Origin: Entophlyctis helioformis
Lineage: Eukaryota > Chytridiomycota > Chytridiomycetes > Chytridiales > Chytriomycetaceae
Reading direction: 5' to 3'
Length of the DNA stretch: 64,000 bases
Assembly: GCA_025526915.1 (NCBI GenBank)
Contig: JAHLKH010000011.1
Location: 124,001 to 188,000, forward strand
This document shows positions 32,046-45,544 of the stretch, one piece after another. The first letter of the stretch is position 1, and each line of letters starts with the position of its first letter. The notes below the pieces were generated by a model. That model had not been told where the DNA came from and did not search any database. It saw only the letters and a list, made by a program, of their open reading frames with translations. A program made the translations under genes and the position numbers.

Positions 32046-33244
32046 TCACAGCCAGAACATGGCAGCAGCAGCGGCGACGGCGGTGCTGATCTTGAAGGCG
32101 GGCGACATGCTGCCGGCAGCAGACACGATCGGCTCCTTCTGGTCGTAGTTGGCGGCGGACGAGCTCGGCGAGCTGTAAGCCGGCGAGCTAGCAACTCCGG
32201 AGGCAGGCACGTACGGCTTGGTCGTGTCCTGCTTGGCGGCGCCGAACAGCTCCGGACGGTCGCCAAAGATGGAGTTGGGCTTGTTGACGGCAGCCGTCGA
32301 GCGCGAGTTGAAGGGCATCGCGTCGGTGAACGCCTTGAGCTGCGCGACCGAGATGGGCAGCGTCTTGTCGAGAACGGACCACTTGACGCCCTCTGCGCAA
32401 GGCGGGGTCGTCAGACTGCCGTCGTAGCTCCAGAACGGCGAGCTGCTGTTGGACGTCGCCGCGCGGATCGACGCGAGGTTGACCGTGATGGCCGGAGTCG
32501 TCTTGCCTTCCTCCTTGGGGATCTGCGGCGAGTGAGAAGCAAGATGCCACGAGGCGGTTTAGGAGATGGGTAGGTTCAGACAGAGCGGGGTGCATATGCT
32601 TAGTTGGACAGTCCTGGTGAGACAAGCCAGAGAATTGATGGCGATGCACTTACGCCGGCAGCGATGAGCGAGTCAAGGAAGGGCGAGCCAGTCTCGGCGA
32701 GATCGAACCACACGCCGAGAACGGCAATCTTCTTCTCAGGCGTGAGGTGCACAAAGTGGGCCTCAAGAGCATAGCTCTTCTCCAGGCGGTGGTGCTCGGA
32801 CGGGGCGTGCAGGTGGAACTGGGCGAGCTCATACACGTCGTTGGCGGTGCCAGCCTTGAGCGAGAAGCCAGATCCGGCTGGCACGTTGACCTGGACGGTG
32901 TGGCCGTTGTTGATAAAGGTGCCGTTGGTAAGCGAGTCGGACGGCCACGAGAGACGGTGGGCAGGGTTGAGCGTCATGGCCTTGTCCTCAAAGTTGATGG
33001 GCGACTGGTGCTTGCCGGTAGCGCAGGTGGTGTAGGCCGGGCTGAGGGCACCCCAGAAGGCATCGCCAGTCTCGCCCTCGTAGGACCAGGCGCTCTTGAC
33101 ATCGGCAGGGCCATCGCGACGAGAGAGGACGTGGGCGTGCTCGGGACGGACAATGACGTCTGCGAGACAGTTGGGGTGGGCAGCGGCAGGCGAGGCGGCG
33201 GTCGCGAGGAGAGCGACGATGGCAGAGGCAGCAAGGGAGAACAT
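32046..33244 (-). CDS. alpha-type carbonic anhydrase, secreted and probably GPI-anchored
   Basis: Two exons, 32654-33244 and 32046-32522, give 355 residues. A signal peptide (MFSLAASAIVALLATAASPAAA) leads into the alpha-CA fold: HQSPINFE, then zinc ligands in QFHLHAPSEH (first two histidines) and EAHFVH (third histidine), and the substrate-pocket motif YDGSLTTPPC. The Ser/Ala-rich C-terminus ends with a hydrophobic tail (FKISTAVAAAAAMFWL), typical of a GPI-attachment signal, so the enzyme likely sits on the cell surface and hydrates CO2. The intron is GTAAGT...CCGCAG. Alpha-class enzymes are patchy in fungi. Confidence 0.93.
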
Positions 33245-33539
33245 GGTGCTCGAGTGAGGTGTACCGTGCGGATGGGTAGTCTACGAGGTCGCACGCGCTG
33301 CCCCTTTTAAGTCGTCGTCGGCAGTGCAAATTCTCCGCTGCTTGGCCAACATGGACCCGTGTTCTCAGACACAAACAACCATTCACATCACCGTGCACAT
33401 GGACATGCCGCGCGGCTCGCCATGCAGTTGAAGAGAGAGCCTCTCACTTTGACGCGGAACATTTGCCTCGAGCACGTAGCCAAGCACGGCACAAGGGTGC
33501 TTGGCTGCCTGCTCGACGATGCACAACAGACGAGTGGCG
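33245..33539. other. upstream region of the carbonic anhydrase gene
   Basis: A minus-strand TTAAAAGG element (about 33303-33310) lies some 60 bp before the ATG and is a plausible TATA box. Beyond it I see no gene. Confidence 0.45.
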
Positions 33540-34607
33540 TTCCACAGATCAAGTTTATTGGAGGTGTGCTCGCAAACGGCATTCGACCAGGCACTCATGT
33601 CTGCGACAGATGCCGTGCACCGAAATGCCGAAGGGCAGCCTCATCAGGTCGGCGAGCATGTCGCTGCGGTAGTCGGCCACTTGTGGCCAGTTGTTGAACA
33701 GCCAGATGGCCGTCTTGAACTGGTTGCACTGGCTGCATGACGACTGCACTCGCACTGAGGAGTGTACGGCCAGCTCGGTACACTCTTCAGTGTGGTTATC
33801 ATGCAGCTACTGTACAGCATTCAAGTGGCCAGACTGCGCAGCAAGGTCCGTGGTCCATGCCATACAGTCAAGCGCGGTCTAAGCAGGCGGTGGCTGCATG
33901 GGATAAGACGCATGTGCTGTATCGCATCAGCGGTGCAGCCTTCGGATCGATGCTCACGCAGAAGCTTGACGGCCTCCAGATGGCCGCCTTCAGCAGCAAA
34001 GATTATCGCCCTTCTGGAGCATCTGCAGGAACTTGCCGACCTCAAGACGACCGTGTCGGGCTGCTCCGTCCATGGCGCTTGTTGTGCAGCCGCCGAGATG
34101 GTTGACATGGAGAACTAGCACCACGTCCAGATGCCTAGCGCGCGACGCAGCATCCGCTCAGGGCGACGCGCGTGCAGCCGTTGTGTGCCGCCCATGTCAG
34201 GACAGCAGGTCCAGCCAGACGCAAGGATCTGCCGCTGGCAATGCCGTAGCAGTTGAGGTTTGCCTGGGCAGCAGCGCCGACTGCAGGATCGGCGATCCGA
34301 GGAAAGCGAGCGCACAGACGGTTGCCTCTGGACTGGCAGCCGTCGGCATCAGAGCGACCAATGATCGCTCGTGTGGCCTGCCTGCGGCGACCCAGCGATG
34401 CAGCCGTTGCTCAGCTGCGTTTCCGAGAGCAAGCCGCACAGCAGCAGAGTGCAAGGGGCATGCAAACTTGAGGATGTGCATGTACAGCTCGTGCGGCAGC
34501 TTGTCCCATTCGGAGCAGCCGTGCTCGAGAGTCGTGCTGGTGCGTTCGTTGGTGCTCGAGACTGAGGGTCGATGGAACCGATGCGAAGACGGTTGTCGTG
34601 GGAACAT
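33540..34607 (-). pseudogene. decayed F-box/ankyrin-repeat gene
   Basis: The 5' part (34607 downward) has an F-box-like block, EWDKLPHELYMHILKFACPL. Downstream, ankyrin-like repeats of the type GHLxxVxxLHxxRxEGCTxxAMDxAA occur in different frames: HLDVVLVLHVNHLGGCTTSA and MDGAARHGRLEVGKFLQ, then AAEGGHLEAVKLLREHRSEG, then LAAQSGHLNAVQ-stop-LHDNHTEECTELAV. An in-frame TAG splits the last repeat, and frame shifts occur near 34195, 34130 and 34000. The repeats are too well kept for chance and too broken for one protein. Large ankyrin families of this style occur in early-diverging fungi and amoebae, so this is probably a dead family member. Confidence 0.6.
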
Positions 34608-37072
<2,465 letters not shown>

Positions 37073-37172
37073 GCGATTTTTCCAAGCTCGAACTTGTGAA
37101 CTATCTACTCTTCCACGATCTGCAATGAACAGATCTTGACATCTGCAAGCTTTTTATTGTTGTGCATTGCCG

Positions 37173-38593
37173 TCAGCCAAAGATGCGGAGATTGCCCGCG
37201 TTTGTTGTTGGGCCACTCTCGATGGCCTGCTGCACGCCGTTTACCGTGCGTTCGCGAACCACGTTGCCGCGTCCGTCGTCGGTTGTTGTTTCGACGGTGG
37301 TGTTGCCCTGCCCGTCAGTGGTGGTGGACACGGTCTTGCGCTTGCCGTTCACAATCATGGTCTGCGTCGACTGCGACACAAAGCCAGAGGAAGAGGATGA
37401 TGATGCCTGGAATGGCAGGGACTGGAACTGTGACATTTGGCCAAAGGGAGAGCCAAAGGGAGCGCCAAAGGGAGCGCCAAAGTGGGCGCTTAAGGGACTT
37501 GCAAAGAACGGATCGGAAAATGGGCTCATGGGCGGCTGCATCTGCAGCGGCGAGCGTAAGGGCTGCTGCTGCATCTGCTGCTGCTGCTGCTGGGTCTGCT
37601 GCTGTGTGCTACGAAAGAACGGATGGTCAAATGGATCAGATGCGCCGAAAAAGGCGTGGTGGTTCTGCATGCTGCTGCGGTGCATGGACGCGTGATGGCC
37701 GAAAGGATCGTGCATGGCAGAGATGGCCTCGAATGGATCGTGCATGGCCGACATGGCCTCGAACGGGTCGCGGCCGCCAAAGAACTCTCTGCTCGCGCAG
37801 TCAGTCCTGTGCCGCTGGATCGCGTCTGAGAAACATGCCATTCTTACCGGAAAATGTCGTATGGCGACTGGAACTGGAAGGAGGCCCCAAACGGGTCTCG
37901 ACTGGCGTACGCACGACTGCTGCGCGCATTAGTGTCGCTGGCGCCTGCTGTCGGTCTGGCCGCCGATCCGTTCAGTCCATCTGGGCCGTATCTGTCATAT
38001 GATGCTCGCGCTTGTGCTGCCACACGCGACATGGTTTGTCATGTCAGCAGCTTCCCGTTTGTCCATGGCGGCCATTGCTCCCGGCTGCGGTCATGCTATA
38101 CTCACGATCCTTGAGCACCTCATACGCCTGTCCGTCGACGGTCACGGCACTCTCAGTCAGTGCCAGTCAGCGCGAAGCGAGCGTTCCATGCAGTTCCATG
38201 CCGTTCCATCATCATGTCACCTCGCCAAGCAGCTTGAAGCGCATTTCAGCCTCGTCTCGGCGATGGGCGTTCTTGTCGGGATGCCAGAGCAGTGCCTCCT
38301 TGCGGTACGCTGCATTGCGCAATCCATCCACATGGCAGTCAGTTGCGGCAGTCAGTTGCGGCAGCAGCAGGTCCAGGGTCGTGCCCGCCATGAGCTCATA
38401 CAGCCCGTGGCACTCACCTCGCTTGATTTCGTCGTCGGTTGCGTCGACTGCCACTCTGTCCATGTGCGTCAGCCACACCCGCGCTGCGTAGTCAGCACTT
38501 GCACCCCTTGGAATCCACACTGTGCCCTCCTGCGCGCACAGGCTGCGCTCCAGTCCCTTGCACCCACCCTAGAATCTCGTAGTATGTCGTCAT
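37173..38593 (-). CDS. DNAJB6/DNAJB2-type J-domain chaperone
   Basis: Six exons (38568-38593, 38418-38455, 38221-38309, 38106-38127, 37848-38016, 37173-37788) sum to 960 nt, 319 residues, in one frame. The J domain runs MTTYYEILG...YRKEALLWHPDKN with the HPD motif, then AYEVLKDPQARASYDRYG. A G/F-type linker rich in DPF (FGGRDPFEAMSAMHDPF) follows, then Gln- and Met-rich stretches, a Ser run (SSSSSSGFVSQSTQTM) and a beta-rich tail (GQGNTTVETTTDDGRGNVV). Class B J-proteins of this type suppress aggregation and recruit Hsp70. The first four exons are only 22-89 nt. The promoter is shared with SNIP1 and carries a paired E-box. Confidence 0.92.
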
Positions 38594-38710
38594 GGCTTCT
38601 CGAGTTCCAGAGAAAGGACCAGTTCGCTTGGTGGACAGGCTCTGATTGGCTATATCCTGACCATGAGAGTCGAGTGCTGATTGGTCAACTCCTGGTGGCC
38701 CTGCCATCCA

Positions 38711-38732
38711 GTCACGTGTTACGTCACGTGAC
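38711..38732. promoter_or_regulatory. paired E-box, GTCACGTG-N6-CACGTGAC
   Basis: Two perfect inverted half-sites with a 6-bp spacer (TTACGT), between the divergent DNAJB (start 38593) and SNIP1 (start 38911) genes. CCAAT boxes on the minus strand (ATTGG at 38645 and 38680) lie between it and DNAJB. The spacer also makes an ACGTCA (CRE-like) overlap. Confidence 0.65.
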
Positions 38733-38910
38733 AGGAATCACATTCTGTGATTTCCAACATCGATTCATCGACTTTCCGATAGTCCTGATCATCCACGTCC
38801 TTGTAGGTGGCATGCCCGCAAATGTGCTGTCCACCAGCTGTCCACCGGCTGTCCATGCAGGCTGCTGACTCTTGAGCCATGGTTTCATTCGCTGACCCTA
38901 GCGGCAGGTT

Positions 38911-40003
38911 ATGTCATCATCTGAACGGCGACGTGGACGAGACGACCACAGAGCCCATCGGCGCAGACAGTCCCACTCCAGGTCCAGGTCTCGCTCCAGG
39001 TCTCGCTCTCGGTCCAGGTCACCTCGCCGTGAGACAAGGCAGCGCAACCCTGTTGCCGACAGACCCTTTGAGCCATTGCCTGTGACTGTTCCTCGCCAAG
39101 GCAGTCGTGCATTGTCTCCTCGGCAAAGGAGGACCGACGACCGCGCTGGTGGCGGTGGGTGCCTGTCCGACACAGAGCTGCACAACACGGCTCGCATGTT
39201 CACTTGCATGCTGACACCTTGCTTGCAGATCGACGGCCAGATCATCGCCAAGATGCCCCTGCATTTGCAACTGGAGCCAATGCCAGTGAGCCAGCGCCAC
39301 CGGCCAAGCCAAAGGAGACACCAAACCTTGGTCTGTCTGGTGTTTTGGCTGCCGATGTCAACACTTACAAGGGCGTCGTTCTCAAGTACAGGTAGGATCA
39401 GCTCTGGCGCCAGCAATGCTGCACTCCAAGGTGGCTCCTGACGATTTGCGCTTCAACAGCGAGCCAGCAGAGTCTCGCAAGCCGTCTCTCAAGTACCGCT
39501 TGTACGTGTTCAAGGGCAAGGACCAGATCGGTAAACATCGTATTTGTGTCCTTTCATGAAAAGGCATGGGTCGCATTCAGCTTATCGGCGTGTGTTTCTA
39601 TGGCAGATATGTTGTCAATCCATCGCCAGAGCGCGTTCCTCTTTGGCCGCGACAGACTCGTCGCAGATATCCCCGTCGACCACCCTTCCATCTCAAAGCA
39701 GCACGCCGTGCTCCAGTTCCGGCAGATTGTGGCAACCGACCCCATGGGCCAGACAACCAAATCTGTAAAGTGAGCACACCTGCGATGCATGTTGAACCAG
39801 CCATCCAGCCGCAGTACTGACATGCATCCTGTGTGTCTCTGCAAAGGCCGTACATCATCGATCTCGAGTCGTCCAACGCCACGTTTGTCAATGGCGAAAA
39901 GATCCCTGCGTCGCGCTACTACGAACTCAAGGTTGGCGATGTCGTCAAGTTTGGGTTCAGCACCCGCGACTACGTGCTCATGGTCGAAGAGCTCGGCGAA
40001 TGA
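38911..40003 (+). CDS. PML1: SNIP1/Pml1, FHA-domain subunit of the RES splicing complex
   Basis: Five exons (38911-39154, 39229-39391, 39460-39530, 39607-39769, 39847-40003) sum to 798 nt, 265 residues. The N-terminus is an RS-type Arg/Ser repeat region. The family core follows: PNLGLSGVLAADVNTYKGVV, SLKYRLYVFKGKD, then the FHA domain with FLFGRDRLVADIPVDHPSIS (GRD and SxxH-type phosphothreonine pocket), KQHAVLQFR, YIIDLESSNATFVNGEKI and ELKVGDVVKFGFSTRDYVLM. This matches human SNIP1. In yeast, Pml1 with Bud13 and Snu17 retains unspliced pre-mRNA in the nucleus. All introns are GT-AG. Confidence 0.94.
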
Positions 40004-40120
40004 ATCTTTAACCGCATCCATCGCCAGTCGTCAATATTTCATTGTGGCTGTCTAGGCAGCCGATCGAGGTAAGAAGATAGATGGTGTGCGGGTGGTTGAA
40101 AGGGGATCGAGCCTTGAGAA

Positions 40121-42553
40121 TCAGAATCGCTTGTACGAAGTGTCCTTCTGGAGCTCGTGGGGAGGTCGAGGCGGCGGCATGTCTTCGACCAGCCCCGTCA
40201 TGGACTGCTTGCGCTGCTCCTTGGGGGCCGATGTCTGCTGGACACTGTCTGACGATCCGCCCAGCTTGGGTGCATCTGGCGAATGCAGATTGCCCATGCT
40301 GCCTGCCATGTCCGCGCCAGGCTTGTTGCGCTCAATCATGGACGCTCTGCGGCTGCCTGCTCGGCTTCCTTGTGGCGTAAACTCGCTAAAGAACTGCTCA
40401 CGCACAAGCTGTCAGCGGCAGCTACGCGGAAAGGCTTGCCAGTGCCATTGACTCACATCAATACGGTTGCTGTTGGCAAACCCCTTGGCGCGCAGCTTCT
40501 CCTTCTCAGACTCATCCATGGGCTTGAAGCCGTTCGTGTATCCTGTGACAGGTCCATTGCAGAGCATGCATAATCGTCAGTCGGTGCCTTGTCGCAACAT
40601 ACATACCCGGCATCGCATTACCCGTGTATTCTAGTCTCTCAAGAGATGTGCGCGACTTGGCCTTGGAGCTATGCCAGCAAACAGCCAGTCGTTTCTCGTG
40701 TCAGGGTGATGCATGCTGCACATCCACCATTCGGCTATCGCCGCCTACCCATTGTCCGTCAGTCGCTTGACCACCTCTGCTTCTTTCTGTGACCGGCTGC
40801 CAAAGTGAGTCGTGCTTGCCCATCAAGGCATTCGGCCGCTTTGGACAGCATGCACTCACCAACGACAGATTCGTGGATGACGTTCGCTTGTCAGACAGCT
40901 TCTCCGACGACTTGTATGCCTCCTTGTGTTTCTTGATCGCCTCAAACTTGGCCTTGTAGGCCGGCGGGTAGCTGTTGGGGTCTGTCAAGCGAGACGTGAC
41001 ATTCTGCAGCATGCAGTGCCACAGAGCGAGCCAGAGGGGGAAAGACGCGTATGGTTAGAGAGTTGTGGTTTCGCGACACGGTTGTTGCGCGTTTGTAGCG
41101 CTGCTTAGCCGTTGCGCCGAGGAATGGCATGCCATGGCATGTTGCGCGGTGTGGCATGGTGTCGGTCTTACCTGCTTGCTAAGATCGGTCTGTGAAGTGG
41201 TTCGTCGTGCCGCAGCAGCAGAGTGGGGGATTGCCGTATTCATCGGTGTGTGGTGTGCGTGTGCGTGTGCGTGTGTTGTCAGTGTATACACAGATGGTGG
41301 TCGGTAAAGATATGGCAGAGTCGTGAGGAAACCCCTTGTGCTTGGAAGACAGGTGAAAAAGAGTGACGTCACATACCTGCGAAAGTGATTGCGACTAAAG
41401 GCAGCATTTTGTGCAAAGCGTCAGTGGATGCTGAGACAGGCCAAGAGGTCGCAGTATGCATGCCTACCAGATGCGCGCTTCCGCTCTTGGATCCGCCGGC
41501 AGTGCTGGCCAGTGCGCCGCCACCGCCAATGGGTGGTAGCTTGACGCTCTTGTTGAGCAGGAAATGCGATCCAGATCTCGACAACGATCCAAACCCTTCC
41601 TCGTTCTCGTCGTCGCTGTCACCGCCGTCGCGGTCGTCGTTCCCACCTCCCTCGCGGCTGCGGCGTGCACTGCGGCTGTCAATGTCCAGCTCGTCCGACG
41701 CGGCCTTGTTCGCGGCCGCAAACACGGAAAAGTTGGAGCTCGACCCAGTGGTCTTGGATGGGTACATGGTGGTGCCGTGCGCCTTGTACAGCGACTCGTT
41801 CGTCTTCCACAGATTGTCTTCGGCCTTTTCGAGCCGGGCGTCGATCTTGCGCTGGGCCTTGTTGAGGATCGACTCGATTTGCTTGGCGGCGGCTGCCTTT
41901 TCCTGTGCCGGCGTCGGCGCAGCATTGGCAGCCGTGGCTTCGTTGATGCGGTTGAGGTTGCTGATGGAGCCGTACTTTCTGCCGCCTGCCGCCGCCGCCG
42001 CTGCGCCTCGAGCACCCAGGGCCTCGAGCGATCTCGCATTGCTGGTGCTGCTCAGGTTGCGCAGGCTGCCCATGTTGCGCAAATCGGCTTTCGAGGACTT
42101 GAGCGACGAAAGCTCTTGACGAGAGCCCATGCGTGACGACGGATCGCCTCCGTGCTGGCTGCCGCTCAGACTCTGGCTTTGGCTGTGGCTGTGGCGCAGG
42201 CCATAGCTACGGCCTGGCTCGCCATCGATCGGTGGGACAGGGGCGCCAGAAACAACGGCTGCCGCTGCCGCTGCCCCTGCTCCACGGCCCGCTTGGCTCG
42301 TTGCTGTCGACATAGAATGAAGCCGCATGTCGCTGTTGCTGCGACTGAGGCTGCGCGGTGCTGACGGCTTGGAGACATTGCTGCTCTGAAAGGGATCGCT
42401 CACGAGGTTGCCGCTCTTGGTGCGCTCGAGCTTGATGGTCTTGTTGCTGAGATCAACGTGCATGACATCGCCCATGTGTGTCTCCATCGTCTTGCGAATG
42501 GCAAGGATGGTGTCAGCCGGATTGGTTGGCGTCGCTGTCCTGCTGTCGGCCAT
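40121..42553 (-). CDS. Ser-rich protein, unrecognised
   Basis: Exon 1 (41468-42553) encodes MADSRTATPTNPADTILAIR..., a Ser/Arg/Gly-rich, mostly disordered region with a short Lys/Glu helix (KQIESILNKAQRKIDARLEK). A candidate 18-nt exon (41172-41189, TDLSKQ) may follow. Later exons encode NVTSRLTDPNSYPPAYKAKF, a Lys-rich helix, YTNGFKPMDESEKEKLRAKG, and the last exon FFSEFTPQGSRAGSRRASMI to the stop at 40121. Ordered patches of PPAYKAKFEAIKKHKEAYK type suggest short interaction motifs. I find no domain. Lying next to the FSIP1-like gene on the same strand raises, but does not show, a flagellar role. Confidence 0.55.
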
Positions 42554-42784
42554 GTTGGTATCGCTGATGCTGCTGGCTGTGCTCTCGAACTCGCAGCAGG
42601 CGTGCGTTCAATCGCTTGTGCTTGTAATGCAGCAAAGTGCAAGTCGACTGGTCATGGATGGCGTTTCTTGCTTTCGGGGCGTGGATATGCCACCGTGGAG
42701 ATGCCGTCGCGTCCAGGCCTTATTCGGACAATGGCGAGAACTCAATGAGCCCGGCTCCACGGCCATTGTTTCGGCAAACCCCCT

Positions 42785-45475
42785 TTATTGGTGATGGCGG
42801 CTGCCGCTGCTGCCGTTGCTGCTGTGGCGGCTGTGACGGTGGCTGTGGCTCTGAGCACTGGAATGCATCGCTTGCGATATCAGGTACTCAAGAGCCTCTC
42901 TCGTCAACGGCTGGTCAGGCAAAGCGTCAGTGGGCCAGCGAGACGTGTCACAGTCAAATGCAGAATGCACACGCAAGATCCGCACCCTCGTCTCTTCCTC
43001 CTGCTCTTCTTCCTTGAGCCGGCGAAGCTGCTCGTCGATTGCCAGCATCCGTTGATGGTCAGACTGAAACATCTCGGCCGTCTTGGGGATCTCCGTGTCG
43101 TGCAGGAGGGACTCGATATCTGCATGCGTTTCAAGGGTATGCGGCGATCAGCCGTCTACATTCTCGCAGTTGAACACGAAAGGCCCTTGCCTCTTGACCG
43201 GCTGTGCATCCCAGACGAAACAGACGCTGACGTCATGGCCGAATGCAGATTGCTTCGCAGCCAGTTGCCCGTCATTGGTGTATGCACTCCAGACGTTGAC
43301 GGCGTTGACCAAACAAGTGATTTGGCTCCCCACTCGCTTCTTGGAATCAAGTCTGCCAGACGACTACACTCGCAAAGAGTGGTGGCGCAGTCCGATGTTC
43401 AGTTCAATCCCGCTGCTGTTTCCAGATCCTGCCGTCAAAGCGTGCAGCAACTTACCTGTCAATGTCTTGCAGCTGGCCCAAATCTGCCCCTTCTGGAAAG
43501 AAGCCAAACGACGCGGTGCTTGTTGGACGGCTCGAAACAGCAGACTCCTGCTCACTCTGTCGATTAGCCACGCCCCAGTTGCCCATCACGCATTGTCTGG
43601 CAGCCCCACCCCAGCCTCGCTTGCAGTCTCGGCGCGCGATGATGGGTCGTCTGCCGCCTCTTCGTCCCGCAAGAGTCGATTGACCCGATCCATCTCCTCC
43701 TCTGTCATGGCGCTGTAGTACCGCGCATCTGGCCCGAGCTGCAGAGCACCGTGTGAGCGTCGGCGTCAAGGCGGCAGCAGTCGCAGTCGCATGGCATGGC
43801 ATGGCACGCACCACTTTGTTGCGCTCGATAAAATCGCCTTGCTTGTATCCCTTCTTGGCCTTTCCAGCATGGCCCCCAGATCCATCGTCAGCCTGATCGC
43901 CTCGCTCTGTCCGCAGCAAGCATGCCCAATCCCGTGTGTAAGTGGCCCCCCACACAACCCGATCAAGCATTACGCTCGACCCAACTCAAAGTCGCCTTGC
44001 CGCTGCTTTCAAGTGCCTGCCGTCCAACCTTGGGCCGAAGCATCATCTTGGGCTCAGTAATGAATGTGTCCATATCCATCGAATGCACACTCCGCAGCTC
44101 AAGGTCCTCGTCATCGTCGTCATCGTCCGACAGACTATTGTGATATGTGTATGGCCGTGACGGTATGCTGCTCATCGACGTCATGGGTGTGCCTGTCGCG
44201 CTGTCTCGAATCAGCCGGTCCTTCTTGAGAGATCTTGCAGTCTGTCGCATTCCATAAGTGACTGCGTGTCAGGCGGCAGTGCTTCGCTGACACGCATCCC
44301 GACTGTATCGTACAAAGAGCTTCTCTCGAAGAACAACATCGAGCTCTTTGATCTTGATCAGCCCTTGGCGGATCTGTTCGTTGGCTTTTATCTCTGCCTC
44401 TGTCTTCTCACGCTCCTGCCTCCTGCCACAATCAGCACTCTCCCATTTCGTTCGATACAGCATCCTGCTCGCCGCCAGCATCACCCACTTCCTGTGAAAG
44501 GTCGGCAGGTTGGTCGGCATGCGTCAATTCGTACGAAATGAGCGAAGAGTTGCGAGTCTCGACGGCTTGCTTGAGCTTGACCAAATGCGCTTCTGCCGCA
44601 GCCTGTAATGCGACCAGCCAGCGTGTGTTAGAATGCAAGAGGATCGCGTTTCTGGTCCATGGATCCGGCATACTGTTGTCGATTCAATCTGTTCCTGTCG
44701 CTTGATGATGTTGCTGAGGAACCCATCGACTGAACTCGAATGCTCTGGACCGCCGGCATCGCTTTCGTGGTCGGTCATCGTCGTCTGCTTGCCACGCCGC
44801 TGCAACGGTGTTTGGTTGCATGTCTGCCCATTCAGGGTGTGAGTTGAGCCGTATCCAGCCCATCTGCAATCATGCATACGTTCAAGGCTACCTTGGAAGT
44901 CGTGATTGGCCGAGAGAATGGTTTGCCTCGAGGCAGCATGGATGCCCTTGACTCGCCTTGGGCTGCCAAAGAGTTTGGTGCTGGTGAAGGCGACGACGAT
45001 GTGGATGACAGGCGGCTTGGAGCGCGGAGATCGTTGCCTCCCATCGCAGCAGCAGCAGCAGCAGCAGCAAGATTCGCAGTCGCCAATGCCCTGTCAACAG
45101 ACTCGTGTCGCGATGATGCCATTGACGCAGAGGACGCCAGCGACAGTGCTGGTTGCACCGACTTCTGCTTGCGATAGCTGGACGGCAGGTAGATGGTTGG
45201 ATAGTCTGTCTCTTCTTCGGCTGGAAGTGGTGTCAGACCACCGCCACCAGATGACTCGCTTGTCCGTCGGCCGCTGTTGGACCGCACCGTCTGGAAAAGG
45301 GCGACCAGTGAGAACGACGAGCGCGCCAGCTTCATGGTACCGCCTGTGCTGCGTGGGCAGCAGCGTGCTGTCCATCGATGAATGCCCTTACCTTGACAGG
45401 CGTGCGTACAGGCGGCTTCGCTGGCTTGCTGACGCCCCCAGCGCCATCGTCGCCCACTTCCAGTGCGGCTCCCAT
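42785..45475 (-). CDS. FSIP1-like (fibrous sheath-interacting protein 1) coiled-coil protein
   Basis: The order of conserved blocks follows vertebrate FSIP1. They are an N-terminal GGVSKPAKPPVRTPVK/TVRSNSGRRTSESS; IKANEQIRQGLIKIKELD (like the family's LQDAIQKMKKLDKIL helix); GYKQGDFIERNKVV (like QDFIKRN); MTEEEMDRVNRLLRDEE (like the EKKRLVELLKDLDE block); SDHQRMLAIDEQLRRLKEEE (like QHQQLAEIDIKLQEL); and a C-terminal TREALEYLISQAM. At least eight exons; the last (42785-43072) ends HHQ-stop. FSIP1 relatives occur mainly in lineages with flagella. ATG at 45475 is the best start but is not certain. It lies only 69 bp after the stop of the upstream RhoGEF gene, on the same strand. Confidence 0.65.
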
Positions 45476-45544
45476 CTGTCGAAGACGACAGCATCATCGT
45501 TTCGCGTGAACGCGTATCTGTAAACCAACTAAAGGAATGTTTAT

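Noticed and set aside
41360..41375. CRE-like TGACGTCA as a promoter element
   Set aside because: It sits inside an intron of the minus-strand Ser-rich gene, far from any start codon.
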